From Ignavibacteria bacterium (GTDB taxonomy: Bacteria > Bacteroidota > Ignavibacteria > Tepidaquicellales > Tepidaquicellaceae), in NCBI GenBank assembly GCA_016709315.1, contig JADJMZ010000003.1, forward strand, positions 186,001 through 250,000: 64,000 nt of DNA. The letters are read 5' to 3'. A program made the position numbers and the translations under genes. Positions 9,469 to 19,092 of this stretch are shown piece by piece. The notes under the pieces are model-generated. The model ran no database searches, had not been told where the DNA came from, and saw only the letters and a program-made list of their open reading frames with translations. How positions within the stretch are numbered: the stretch's first letter is position 1; the number at the start of each line of letters is the position of its first letter.

Positions 9469-10581
9469 TTGACTAATAATAAATTAAAGATTTGTATAGT
9501 TACTGCAATCCTTCCTCCTGCATACGGAGGAGCGGAAGTTGCAGCTTTTAAATACGCAGTAAGACTTAACAGCAATCCTGATTCTCAGGTAATAGTTATT
9601 GGTTGGGACAGGACAGGAGCTTACGGTAAGAGTGACCTGAAATATGATTTTGTACATTCGGTAAGTTTCAGAGAAAATCCAAAAGATGCTAAAGGCGTGC
9701 TGATTTATTTCCAGCAGATGTATCACATGTGGAATTGTTTTATAGCATTGCTCCCTCTTATGTGGAAATTCAGAAATGAATATGATTATGTTCATAATTT
9801 CAATTCAGGTTTTGCTTTTAACAGAGTTTCTATCTTCATAGCAAAAATTCTCGGGAAGAAAGTAATTACCGAAACTTCTCTTGTCGGCGATGATGATCCT
9901 CTTTCACTCGGAAGATTTCCTACATGGAAAGATTATTTTAAACCGAAATATTTAAGATATCTTTTTTACAAAATGGCGGACAGGTATGTAAGTAAATCCG
10001 AAGTTATTACGGAGATATTCAGAATGTCTGAAATACCGATGAATAAAGTAGTGCAGATTCCATATTCAGTGGATACAGAAATATTCAAACCGATGGAGTT
10101 TAATGAAAAAAGAAATCTGAGAAATAAATTAGGAGTATGGGAAGACGGAGAGATAATTCTGTTTGTCGGCGGGATAAATATCAGAAAGGGAGTTCATTTG
10201 CTTGTTGATGCTTTTATGTCAGTGGAAAAAGATTTCCATAGTTTAAAATTACTCATTGTAGGACCTACTTATAAGTATGACCAGAAATATATAAATGACA
10301 TAAAAGAAAAAATTGCTTCAGCGAAAATGGGAGATAAAATTATACTTACGGAGAAAAACGTAACTAATGTAAATGATTACATGCAATGTTCAGATATATT
10401 TGTATTGCCTTCAAAGCAGGAAGGTTTCCCGATTTCAATAATAGAAGCTATGTCATGCGGTTTGACTGTCGTTGGTTCGGACATACCTGAAATCTCAAAA
10501 GCACAGATAAATAACGGAATTGACGGATATGTCTTCAGAACAGGAGATTCCAATGAACTGGCATTGGTTCTGAAAAAATAA
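9469..10581 (+). CDS. GT4 family glycosyltransferase (C-terminus shifted)
   Basis: A GT4 enzyme starting at TTG 9469, with the acceptor loop PPAYGGAEVAAFKYA at about 17, VGGINIRKGVHLL at about 231 and the E-x7-E pair in KQEGFPISIIEAMSCG at about 327-342. The frame ends abruptly at LKK before the last helices. The missing tail is readable in the -1 frame directly afterwards, MNDKESIFRLGKNAREKVI and on to YRKLYESLRNN with a stop at 10704-10706. One A missing from the A6 run at 10573-10578 explains this, so the intact gene would be 9469-10706. Confidence 0.88.
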   Translation: MTNNKLKICIVTAILPPAYGGAEVAAFKYAVRLNSNPDSQVIVIGWDRTGAYGKSDLKYDFVHSVSFRENPKDAKGVLIYFQQMYHMWNCFIALLPLMWKFRNEYDYVHNFNSGFAFNRVSIFIAKILGKKVITETSLVGDDDPLSLGRFPTWKDYFKPKYLRYLFYKMADRYVSKSEVITEIFRMSEIPMNKVVQIPYSVDTEIFKPMEFNEKRNLRNKLGVWEDGEIILFVGGINIRKGVHLLVDAFMSVEKDFHSLKLLIVGPTYKYDQKYINDIKEKIASAKMGDKIILTEKNVTNVNDYMQCSDIFVLPSKQEGFPISIIEAMSCGLTVVGSDIPEISKAQINNGIDGYVFRTGDSNELALVLKK

Positions 10582-10759
10582 TGAATGACAAGGAAAGTAT
10601 TTTCAGATTAGGGAAGAATGCCCGTGAAAAAGTAATTAACAACTGGTCAACAGAGATTGTAGATAATTCCTATAGAAAATTATACGAGTCATTAAGAAAT
10701 AACTGAAATGGATACAGAAAGAATTTAAGTTGTCATTATAATTCAATTTAAACAGTAAG

Positions 10760-11839
10760 TTGTGCGAAAAAATGAAGCACCCTGAAAAGAAAATAAAAAT
10801 TCTTTATACAATACCTAATTTTAATACTGCAGGGAGCGGAAAGGCATTGCTGAATGTAATTTCAAGAATTGATAAAAATATTTTCGAACCGGCTATCTGC
10901 TGCAGACATGAGAAGGGTGAATTATTTAAGACTGCTGAGGAATTGAAAGTTCCGATTTATATTTCATACTTTACGGCATTGATGAAGCCCAGAATAAAAG
11001 GTCTGAGAAATATTTACAGATTATCCAGACTATTTAAAAAAATTAATCCGGACATTATACATTCATATAATTATTCAGATGATTATTCCGAAGGTCTTGC
11101 TTCGAGAATATCAGGAATCAAGTGGGTTTATACAAAAAAAAACATGGGTTGGGGAAGCAATGCATGGAAAATCAGATCAAAACTTGCAGATGTTATTATA
11201 CCTCAAAACAAAGAAATGGTAGAGAGATTTTTCCCCCGATTCAAAAATCTTGATATGATCCCAATAGGAATAGACATAAATGAATTTGCAGATTTAAAGA
11301 GAGACGATAAAATTATAAATGAGTATAACCTTCAGGATTCTTTTCCCGTGTTACTTACAATTGCGAATGTAATTCCTATTAAGGGCATTGATTTTCTGAT
11401 CAGAGGATTCAGTCTTGTGCTTGAAGATTACAGGAATGCCAAACTGCTAGTTGTCGGAGAAGACAAGACAGAATATGCGGATAATCTTAAGAAGAAAGTT
11501 TATGAACAGGGATTAAGCGGAAAAATTATTTTTACAGGTAAGCAGAATAAAATAAAACCTTTCTTCTCTGTAACAGATGCATTCATACTTTCTTCCACAA
11601 AAACCGGAGAAGGGGGACCTATTTCAATACTTGAGGCAATGGCAAGCGGAGTTATTGCATTCGGAAGTGATGTACCGGGAATCAGTGACCAGTTCAGGGA
11701 ATTACCTAATCAGTTATTTGAATCAGAAAATCCCGGAGCAATAGCCAATAAGATTATAAATTTTATTAAGACTGATGATGAGACAAAGCGCATTATGATA
11801 AAAAATCAACTCGAATTTGTCAAAAAAATTACTCAGTAG
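10760..11839 (+). CDS. GT4 family glycosyltransferase (C-terminus shifted)
   Basis: A GT4 enzyme starting at TTG 10760 or ATG 10772. Its acceptor loop is NTAGSGKALLNVI and the donor-site E-x7-E pair lies in KTGEGGPISILEAMASG at about 277-293. The frame stops at KKITQ, but the expected closing helix (NYSVENEVLRLQKLYLKLL) is encoded in the -1 frame and ends at 11887-11889. One A lost from the A7 run at 11822-11828 accounts for it. The intact gene would thus run to 11889. Substrates unknown. Confidence 0.87.
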   Translation: MCEKMKHPEKKIKILYTIPNFNTAGSGKALLNVISRIDKNIFEPAICCRHEKGELFKTAEELKVPIYISYFTALMKPRIKGLRNIYRLSRLFKKINPDIIHSYNYSDDYSEGLASRISGIKWVYTKKNMGWGSNAWKIRSKLADVIIPQNKEMVERFFPRFKNLDMIPIGIDINEFADLKRDDKIINEYNLQDSFPVLLTIANVIPIKGIDFLIRGFSLVLEDYRNAKLLVVGEDKTEYADNLKKKVYEQGLSGKIIFTGKQNKIKPFFSVTDAFILSSTKTGEGGPISILEAMASGVIAFGSDVPGISDQFRELPNQLFESENPGAIANKIINFIKTDDETKRIMIKNQLEFVKKITQ

Positions 11840-11912
11840 AAAACGAAGTATTAAGACTGCAAAAGTTGTATCTGAAATTATTAAGCTAACACAGAACCCA
11901 TTCCGGAAATAA

Positions 11913-12965
11913 GTGAACCCTTTAAATATTTTTAAGAATCTTCCTTTTTATCTCAGAAAAAAAATCAGTGATAAATATATTCTTATCGAAAGTGATGACT
12001 GGGGTTTGGAAAGAGCAGTATCTTCAGAGACTATTGACTGGATGAAAAAAAAATACGGTGAGGACAAATTCAGCAGATGGACTCTTGATACGCTTGAAAC
12101 CACCGAAGATCTTGAAATTCTATTCGATGTTATCGGCAGCTACAAAAATAAGTTCGAATATCCTCCGGTAATAACTGCTAATTTTATAACACATAATATT
12201 GATTATACGAAATCCGAAAATCTGAATTATGAAGGACTGAACAGTAAAATCACTGATAATAAGTACCCCGGACTCAAAGAACTTTATTTTAAAGGAATTA
12301 AAAGCGGATATATCTTTCCGCAGCTTCACGGATATTCTCATTTTGATTTAACATTAATGGATAAATATTTTGAAACTGAAGAAGGCAAAGAAGCATTCGG
12401 GAAAAAGTTTTTCACAAGCAGATCTACGATAAAGGGTAACCTTTCATTTCTTCATGGTGAAATGAGTCATAGCAATTTTCAGACAAACAGATTTGAGGAG
12501 GCATGCTCGGAATTTGAAAAATTTTTCGGATTCAGTTCGAAATCCGTTATCCCTCCGACTTTTATTTTTGATAAAGAATTCGAAAAGATATTAGTGAGAA
12601 ATAAAATTACGCTTTTACAGTCATCAAATCGTCTTCTTTCCACAAATAAATACAGGTACAGATATCCGTATTTCAGAATAAAGGACGGGCTTATACGTTC
12701 AGTCAGGAATGCAAGACTTGACCCGCACCCTGAATATAAATTTTATTATAAACAATGTATTGAGTCTATTGACAAGGCATTTAAAGTCAGAAACCCTGCA
12801 GTCATAGATTTTCACAGGGTAAATTTCTCAGGAAAATTTGCTCCGGAATACAGAGACAGGACAATATCAGAATTAAAAAATCTTTTTGATGAGATTTATG
12901 TGAGATGGCCTGAAGCAAAATTCATTCATACTCAAAAATTAAACGAACTATTGTGGCAACATTAA
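11913..12965 (+). CDS. Polysaccharide deacetylase-like (NodB-fold) protein
   Basis: A 350-residue protein starting at GTG, with marks of the carbohydrate esterase 4 fold in an unusual arrangement: an early Asp pair in IESDDWG (26-31), a His-x3-His metal motif in QLHGYSHFD at about 137-145, and IPPTFIFD further on. No signal peptide or membrane segment is seen, so it would act in the cytoplasm on nucleotide- or lipid-linked sugar and not on an exported polymer. The length is well above a minimal NodB domain. The gene overlaps the next methyltransferase by 13 bases. Activity is inferred from motifs only. Confidence 0.65.
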   Translation: MNPLNIFKNLPFYLRKKISDKYILIESDDWGLERAVSSETIDWMKKKYGEDKFSRWTLDTLETTEDLEILFDVIGSYKNKFEYPPVITANFITHNIDYTKSENLNYEGLNSKITDNKYPGLKELYFKGIKSGYIFPQLHGYSHFDLTLMDKYFETEEGKEAFGKKFFTSRSTIKGNLSFLHGEMSHSNFQTNRFEEACSEFEKFFGFSSKSVIPPTFIFDKEFEKILVRNKITLLQSSNRLLSTNKYRYRYPYFRIKDGLIRSVRNARLDPHPEYKFYYKQCIESIDKAFKVRNPAVIDFHRVNFSGKFAPEYRDRTISELKNLFDEIYVRWPEAKFIHTQKLNELLWQH

Positions 12966-13609
12966 ATCAGATAAGCTTTATAAAACAGAATCTGGATTTT
13001 ATAACTGAACCTGTTCTAATTGTAGGTTCAAAACATTATGAATTTGATAAGGAAAATATTAAAACAAGACTTAATGAATACGGAATAAAAGATATTACAG
13101 GAATAGATCTGTTTGAAGGCGAGGGCGTAGATCATGCAGTGGATATAACAGATAAAGATTCGGAGTTTATAAAAAATCACCAGGAACATTTTTCAACAAT
13201 GATATGCATGGAAGTGCTTACTCACGTTAGAAATCCTTTTGTTGCAGCAAGTAATATGATTTCAATGATGAAAAAAAACGGAACGGCAATATTATCAGAA
13301 TGCTATGTGAGAAAGATTTCAAAAATGCCTGCTGATCTGTGGAGATTTACTTATGACGGAACAAAAGAATTGTTCCGTGAACTTACATTTGAAGATTCGA
13401 AAGCTATGATCTCTCTGACAAGAGAAAAGAATGAAAAACTATTGCCTTTGAAATATCCACTGCCTCAGCTTCTTTCTCATAAGCATGAAGATGAGAGCAA
13501 TACAGGATTTTTCATAAGAAGAGTTCACAGAAAGTTTTTCACAAAAGGAATATTTAAATTATCCAGATTACTTCCCGAAACCACTATTTATTCTATTGCA
13601 AGAAAATAA
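12953..13609 (+). CDS. SAM-dependent methyltransferase-like protein
   Basis: A 218-residue protein starting at GTG 12953 inside the end of the previous gene. It has a degenerate methyltransferase fold: PVLIVGSKHYEFD replaces the glycine-rich motif I, ITGIDLFEGEGVDH resembles the beta-2 end, and ICMEVLTHVRNPFVAASNM matches the motif IV/V region of Methyltransf_11 proteins. The missing GxGxG leaves SAM binding uncertain. The coupled reading with the deacetylase-like gene suggests joint action. Confidence 0.6.
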   Translation: MATLNQISFIKQNLDFITEPVLIVGSKHYEFDKENIKTRLNEYGIKDITGIDLFEGEGVDHAVDITDKDSEFIKNHQEHFSTMICMEVLTHVRNPFVAASNMISMMKKNGTAILSECYVRKISKMPADLWRFTYDGTKELFRELTFEDSKAMISLTREKNEKLLPLKYPLPQLLSHKHEDESNTGFFIRRVHRKFFTKGIFKLSRLLPETTIYSIARK

Positions 13610-13618
13610 AAATTAAAA

Positions 13619-14335
13619 TTGAAAAAACGAGACACATTATTTGAATTACTAAGAGACAGGGCGGCATTTATTGTCTCAAAAAAGAATTTACGGAAAATTA
13701 TGACATCAGATAAAACCGAAGATGTCCTTGAATCCGTCAAAAAATATTCAGGCAGGGGATTTTATGATAAGATCCGGCTGGCTCAAATAGAGGAAGAGCT
13801 TTATCAGTTGTGTAAAAGAGTTGCAGATCACAAACCTAAGATCATAGCGGAGATAGGAACCTGGAACGGAGGAACATTTTATGTCTGGACAAGAACAAAT
13901 CCTCAGGCGGAAAAAATAATCAGTATTGATTTGCCGGACGGGCAGTACGGCGGAGGTTATGACAAAAAGAGAATAAAATTTTTTAAAGAGTTTGCTCACG
14001 GAAGGGATAAAAACGAATTGTATTTTATCAGAGGGGATTCAAAATCAAAAGATACAACTGAAAAATTAGAGAATATACTGAAGGGAAAAAAAATTGATTT
14101 TCTCTACATTGATGGTGATCATACATACGAAGGAATAAAAAAAGATTTTAATATTTATAAGGAATATATGGCGAATGACGGACTCATTGGTTTTCATGAT
14201 ATTAATACACACAAGGAAGGTTACGGGGTTGTTAAATTCTGGAATGAAATAAAAGAGCAATACAGATTTGAAGAATTTATTAAGAAAGACAGCAAGGTGA
14301 TGGGCAATGGTTTAATTTATCTGAATAAATTATAA
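13619..14335 (+). CDS. CmcI-like / Methyltransf_24 family methyltransferase
   Basis: A 238-residue protein starting at TTG. Motif I is IAEIGTWNGGTFYVW at about 76-90, the acidic turn is IISIDLPDGQYGGGY, and the later IDFLYIDGDHTYEGIKKDF at about 161-179 is diagnostic of the Methyltransf_24/CmcI group, with GLIGFHDIN after it. Members of this group are often annotated as cephalosporin hydroxylase, but the fold and motifs are those of an O-methyltransferase, and sugar loci carry many. The stop at 14333-14335 directly abuts the next ATG. Confidence 0.8.
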   Translation: MKKRDTLFELLRDRAAFIVSKKNLRKIMTSDKTEDVLESVKKYSGRGFYDKIRLAQIEEELYQLCKRVADHKPKIIAEIGTWNGGTFYVWTRTNPQAEKIISIDLPDGQYGGGYDKKRIKFFKEFAHGRDKNELYFIRGDSKSKDTTEKLENILKGKKIDFLYIDGDHTYEGIKKDFNIYKEYMANDGLIGFHDINTHKEGYGVVKFWNEIKEQYRFEEFIKKDSKVMGNGLIYLNKL

Positions 14336-15322
14336 ATGCCGAAAGTTTCTATAATAACTCCTCTTTATAACGGCACAAAAACCCTCGATGAAACGGCAGA
14401 AAGCATTTTGAATCAGGATTATTCAGACTGGGAATGGATATTGTTTGATGACGGGAGCAGCGACGGATCTCAGCAGCTTGGGATTTCATATACGGAGAAG
14501 TATCCCGGGAAAATATTTTATTATGAGCATGAGGAAAATAAAAATTATGGAACTGCTTACACGAGAAACAGAGCAGCAGAAAAATCTTCAGGGGAAATCA
14601 TTTCATTTATTGATCAGGATGATATCTGGTATATAAACAGGCTGTCGAAACAAATGGAAGTTTTTGATAAACATGATAAATGCGCAATGATCTGGGGACC
14701 GGCATTATACTGGTACAAGGAAAGAGAATTCAAACAACCTGTGGGATTCAGAGGAAGCGGGCTTAAAAGCGGGATGTATGATCCTCCGGAATTTGTTGAG
14801 ATATTTCTTTCAGATCTGAGAGGAACTCCGCTGCCAAGCGCAAGCTTAGTCAGAAGAAAATATTTTAATGAAGTAAAGGGATATGAAGAATCTATAAGAG
14901 GTTCGGAAGACATAGTTCTTTGGCTGAAACTGGCGGATAAGTTCTCAATTTATTATCAGGACGAAATCCTTATCAAATACAGGAAGCACCAGGACTCCAC
15001 TCTCAGGATTGCTAAGCAAAGCGGTAAAATGGATGAGTGGGATATTATATTTTATAACTGGGTAATTGAATTTCTTAAAAACACTTCAGCCAAAAATAAA
15101 ATAATAGAAGACACTGAGTTTACTTTCTATAACTGTTTAAAGAGAGTATCAGGAAGAAAAAATTATTTTGACAGCAGAAAAGAACTCATGAAAAGACTTA
15201 ACGCTTATCCGGATATAAAAAGAAAATTCATGAAAGATTACTTTCTTGATTTAATACTTCCGTTTGATATAGCGAGAAAGGTTTCAGCAAAAATCAGATT
15301 TGAATGGTTTAAAAATAACTGA
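14336..15322 (+). CDS. GT2 family glycosyltransferase
   Basis: A GT-A enzyme of 328 residues, with VSIITPLYNGTKTLDETA at the N-terminus, WILFDDGSSDGS at about 34-45 and the DxD-type motif in FIDQDDIWYINRL at about 91-103. A GSEDIVLWLKLADKF stretch at about 190-205 corresponds to the catalytic-base region of bacterial GT2 enzymes. No membrane helices. It immediately follows the previous stop, so it should be translationally coupled. Confidence 0.9.
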   Translation: MPKVSIITPLYNGTKTLDETAESILNQDYSDWEWILFDDGSSDGSQQLGISYTEKYPGKIFYYEHEENKNYGTAYTRNRAAEKSSGEIISFIDQDDIWYINRLSKQMEVFDKHDKCAMIWGPALYWYKEREFKQPVGFRGSGLKSGMYDPPEFVEIFLSDLRGTPLPSASLVRRKYFNEVKGYEESIRGSEDIVLWLKLADKFSIYYQDEILIKYRKHQDSTLRIAKQSGKMDEWDIIFYNWVIEFLKNTSAKNKIIEDTEFTFYNCLKRVSGRKNYFDSRKELMKRLNAYPDIKRKFMKDYFLDLILPFDIARKVSAKIRFEWFKNN

Positions 15323-15330
15323 TAACCGGT

Positions 15331-16734
15331 TTGATTAAATTCAGAACAGAAATAATACCAGCGGAGCAGAGATTTGTAAAAAACAGCAAAGACAGAAGTT
15401 TAAATCTGAAAGCGATCTGCATCTTTGCTGCGACAGGTTTTTTTCTTGAGAAAGATACTTACTTTACTAATCTTGAAGCGCTTCAGCCGGCGACGGATTA
15501 TGAGTTAGATGAAAATAGATATATAACAGATTCTAAAACATACTGGGAATGGAATTATATTCCGAGGGATATTTCACTTAAACAGGCGACTGAAGAATTT
15601 GCACACCTTTTTGAAAAGCTGACTAATGAAAACTTAAAAGGAAAAAAAATCATACTTCCTCTTTCCGGCGGACTTGACAGCAGGACACAGGCGGCGGCAA
15701 TCGAAAATAATTCAGACATAAACTGTTATTCATACAAATTCGAAAACAGTTTTGATGAAACAAAATACGGGAAAGAAATCTGCAGAGTAAGGAACTTCAG
15801 CTTTAAAGAACTGACAATTCCCGGAGGATACTTATGGAAAGTCATAGATAAATTATCTGAAATAAATAATTGTTACGCTGACTTTACACATCCGAGACAA
15901 ATGGCGGTAGCTGATCAGATAAAAAATCTCGGAGATACTTTTTATCTCGGACACTGGGGAGATGTTTTGTTTGATGAAATGACAGAGGATGAAAATATTT
16001 CTTCTGAATATCAGACTGAAATTCTTTTCAAGAAAATTATCAAGCGGAGCGGAACTGAGCTTGCCGGCGCATTATGGAATCACTGGGGATTAGATGGTGA
16101 GTTCACAGAATATTTCAAAAAAAGAATTTCAGAACTTCTCGGTCAGATAAAGATTGATAATGCAAATTCAAGAATAAGAGCATTTAAATCAATGTACTGG
16201 GCGCCAAGGTGGACGAGCGCGAATATGAAAGTCTTTTCAGAGCTTCATCCAGTATATCTTCCGTATTATGACAATGAAATGTGCAGATTTATTTGTACGA
16301 TACCCGAACATCTTCTTGCAGGAAGACAAATTCAGATAGAGTACATTAAAATGAAAAATCCTGAACTCGCTAAGATACCATGGCAGACTTATGATCCTTT
16401 GAATTTATACAATTACAAAAATTTTGAAAAGAAAAGCGGAATACCTTTAAGAGCTTATAAAAAAGGAAAAAGAATATTCAGAGAAAAAATTTTAAATAAG
16501 AAATTAGTTACAAGAAACTGGGAAATTCAGTTTAAAGGAAAAGAAAACGAAAAGCATCTTGAGAATTATCTGTTTCATAATGATGAATTTAACAAGCTTG
16601 TACCGCATAAAATAATCAGCGGATTTTACAAAAAATTCAGAGAAGAAGATGAAGTTTATTATTCACATTCTGTCAGTATGCTTCTGACATTATCCGTATT
16701 TGCGAAAAAATTTATAGATGCTGATAATGGCTGA
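15331..16734 (+). CDS. Asparagine-synthetase-like protein without glutaminase domain
   Basis: A 467-residue ATP-PPi type enzyme starting at TTG. The adenylation P-loop is LPLSGGLDSRTQAAA at about 110-124, and the downstream region with YLPYYDNEM and CTIPEH matches the C-terminal domain of AsnB. The catalytic Cys2 and glutaminase domain are absent; about 100 unrelated residues precede the synthetase part. It would therefore form an amide or other acyl bond using free ammonia or an amine, or adenylate a carboxylate on a uronic acid. It is one of three such proteins in the locus. Confidence 0.75.
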   Translation: MIKFRTEIIPAEQRFVKNSKDRSLNLKAICIFAATGFFLEKDTYFTNLEALQPATDYELDENRYITDSKTYWEWNYIPRDISLKQATEEFAHLFEKLTNENLKGKKIILPLSGGLDSRTQAAAIENNSDINCYSYKFENSFDETKYGKEICRVRNFSFKELTIPGGYLWKVIDKLSEINNCYADFTHPRQMAVADQIKNLGDTFYLGHWGDVLFDEMTEDENISSEYQTEILFKKIIKRSGTELAGALWNHWGLDGEFTEYFKKRISELLGQIKIDNANSRIRAFKSMYWAPRWTSANMKVFSELHPVYLPYYDNEMCRFICTIPEHLLAGRQIQIEYIKMKNPELAKIPWQTYDPLNLYNYKNFEKKSGIPLRAYKKGKRIFREKILNKKLVTRNWEIQFKGKENEKHLENYLFHNDEFNKLVPHKIISGFYKKFREEDEVYYSHSVSMLLTLSVFAKKFIDADNG

Positions 16735-17920
16735 GAAATTAAAGATAGCAATTTATTCAGGCAATATTCCATCAACAACTTTCATAGAGAATTTAATAGA
16801 GGTGCTGAGCGGAGACGGATTTATAATTTATTTATTCGGCAAGAAGAAAAAGGAAATGAGATATAATGCAAATGTGAAATCATTTCCTACACCGGTATCA
16901 GAGGCAGAGCTGGTTTATTTTGTAATCAAAGAATCGCTGGTTTTATTTTTCAGATCTGCGCAGTTATTTAAAAAGTGTATGCAGGAAGTTTTAAAAAAAA
17001 GCAGAAACATTAAAAAATTTTTTCGCAATGCAGGATTTATATTGCCAATATTAAATCATCAGCCGGATATCTTTCATATCCAATGGGCAAAGACAGTGGA
17101 GCAGAATCCGGAATTATTTAATCTGCTTAAATGTAAGTTTGCAGTCAGCTTAAGAGGAGCTCATATAAATTACTCACCATTAACAGACAGAAGTCTTGAG
17201 AGCGCATATAAAAAATATTTCCCGGAGATTGATGCATTTCACGCTGTGTCAGAAGCGATATCCGCAGAAGCTGTAAAATACGGAGCTGATAAGAAAAGGA
17301 TCAGTGTTATTCATTCCAGTGTCAAAGATGAATTGCTGATTATGAATCCGGAACCGCACGTAAAAGGAAATGAAATTGAATTGATTTCCGTCGGAAGGCA
17401 TCACTGGAAGAAAGGATATCATTATGCTCTCGACGCTATGAAAATTCTGAAAGATGAAGGAGTAAGATTCAGATATACAATTGTTGCGCAGGGAGAAATA
17501 CCTGAAGAATTACTTTTTATGCTTGATGATTATAAGCTTGAAAATGAAGTTGAGATTATAAACGGAATGTCCAACGAAGAGCTGATAAAACTTCTTCAGA
17601 CAAAGCATTTGCTTTTGCTTCCAAGTGTAGAAGAAGGGATCGCAAATGTAGTACTTGAGGCGATGGCAGCGGGAATACCGGTTCTTTCAACTAATTGCGG
17701 GGGAATGAAGGAAGCGGTAAATGACAGATTCAATGGTTACATTGTACCGGTAAGAAGCGCAAAATCCATTGCAGAAAAGATAAATGAATTTATCCTGGAA
17801 GAGAATGAAGTAAAAAAAGATATAATAAGGAATGCAAAGCTGACAATAAGAAAAGAATTTACAAGAGAGAAACAGAAAACCGGATTCAGGAATTTTTATG
17901 ATAATGTTTCCGCGAAATGA
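16718..17920 (+). CDS. GT4 family glycosyltransferase
   Basis: A 400-residue GT-B enzyme. The ATG at 16718 is the longest start, but the ATG at 16727 (MAEKLKIAIYSG) gives a better N-terminus and still overlaps the previous stop. IDAFHAVSEAISAEAVKYG, the switch VGRHHWKKGYHYAL at about 227 and the donor-site pair in VEEGIANVVLEAMAAG at about 303-318 are typical of GT4. It is closely related in plan to the next gene, which shares a four-base overlap, so the two may be old duplicates adding adjacent residues. Confidence 0.88.
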   Translation: MLIMAEKLKIAIYSGNIPSTTFIENLIEVLSGDGFIIYLFGKKKKEMRYNANVKSFPTPVSEAELVYFVIKESLVLFFRSAQLFKKCMQEVLKKSRNIKKFFRNAGFILPILNHQPDIFHIQWAKTVEQNPELFNLLKCKFAVSLRGAHINYSPLTDRSLESAYKKYFPEIDAFHAVSEAISAEAVKYGADKKRISVIHSSVKDELLIMNPEPHVKGNEIELISVGRHHWKKGYHYALDAMKILKDEGVRFRYTIVAQGEIPEELLFMLDDYKLENEVEIINGMSNEELIKLLQTKHLLLLPSVEEGIANVVLEAMAAGIPVLSTNCGGMKEAVNDRFNGYIVPVRSAKSIAEKINEFILEENEVKKDIIRNAKLTIRKEFTREKQKTGFRNFYDNVSAK

Positions 17921-19092
17921 GAATAGGTCTGATCCTTCCTGAAGCTCCTCAGTATTCAGAAACATTTTTTAATTACAAAATAAAATGTCTGAAGGAATCA
18001 GGATATGATGTAACTGTATTCAGCGGGAAGAGAACGAAGAATAAATTATTTTTTAAACACAGCAGCGCATATCCTGTTTATAAAAATAAAAAAATCGGGC
18101 AGTTTGTTTTATTTTTTTTTGTTTTGTTAAAAACATTTATCACTGCTCCTGAAAGATCAGTTAAATTAATCAGGAAAGAAATAAAAGACGGCAATCAGTT
18201 TTTCACCGCACTGAAAATTTTATACATGAACGCTCATATAATAACACACAAATTAGACTGGATACATTTCGGATATGCAACGATGTCAGTTAACCGGGAA
18301 AACTTATCCGGAGTTATGAAAGCTAAGACAGGAGTGAGTTTCAGGGGTTATGATATAAACATATATCCGTTAAAAAATCCCGGATGCTACATGAAGTTAT
18401 GGGATAAGTTAGATAAGGTTCATTCCATTTCGGATTATTTGTATGCAAAGGCAGTTAAACTCGGATTGCCGGATAATGTCCCTTATAAAAAAATATCACC
18501 GGCTGTTGATATATCATTGTTTAAATTTAAAAATGATGCAGGCGTGATAAAAACACCATTGAGAATACTTTCGATAGGCAGATTAACCTGGATCAAAAAC
18601 TTTGAAACCGCAATATCAGCTGTGAAAATTTTAAAAGACAAAGGAACAGATATCATATACACGATTGCAGGTTTTGGCAGTGAATATGAGCGTCTGAAAT
18701 TTGCAGTATATCAGAGCGGTCTGGAAGAAAACATTATATTTTCCGGAAAGAAAGAACATAAGGAAATCGCAAAATTAATGAATGAATCAGACATATATAT
18801 TCAGCCGAGTTATCAGGAAGGATTTTGTGTTTCAGTACTCGAAGCTCAGGCAACCGGACTGCTGTGCATTGTCAGCGATGCAGACGGATTAAAAGAAAAT
18901 GTAATTGACGGAGAGACAGGATGGATCGCTCCAAAGCGGGATCCGGAAGGATTTGCTGGAAAGATAACTGAAGTAATTAATATGTCTTTTGAAAAAAGAA
19001 AAGAGACAGCTCTTAAGGCAAGACAGAGAGTAGAAAAAGAATTCAGTCTTGAAGATCAGAAAAAAAATTTTATAGAATTTTTTAAAGATTAA
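17917..19092 (+). CDS. GT4 family glycosyltransferase
   Basis: A 391-residue GT-B enzyme whose ATG overlaps the previous TGA. It carries WIHFGYATMSVNRE and VSFRGYDINIYPL in the acceptor half, IGRLTWIKNFETAI at about 217 and the donor motif YQEGFCVSVLEAQATG at about 300-315, with the E-x7-E pair intact. The shared SFRGYDIN/SLRGAHIN motif links it to the preceding gene as a likely paralogue. The stop abuts the next start. Confidence 0.9.
   Translation: MRIGLILPEAPQYSETFFNYKIKCLKESGYDVTVFSGKRTKNKLFFKHSSAYPVYKNKKIGQFVLFFFVLLKTFITAPERSVKLIRKEIKDGNQFFTALKILYMNAHIITHKLDWIHFGYATMSVNRENLSGVMKAKTGVSFRGYDINIYPLKNPGCYMKLWDKLDKVHSISDYLYAKAVKLGLPDNVPYKKISPAVDISLFKFKNDAGVIKTPLRILSIGRLTWIKNFETAISAVKILKDKGTDIIYTIAGFGSEYERLKFAVYQSGLEENIIFSGKKEHKEIAKLMNESDIYIQPSYQEGFCVSVLEAQATGLLCIVSDADGLKENVIDGETGWIAPKRDPEGFAGKITEVINMSFEKRKETALKARQRVEKEFSLEDQKKNFIEFFKD

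Noticed and set aside
13619..14335. Cephalosporin hydroxylase
   Set aside because: The name comes from CmcI annotation transfer; the motifs are those of a SAM methyltransferase and the context is sugar biosynthesis.
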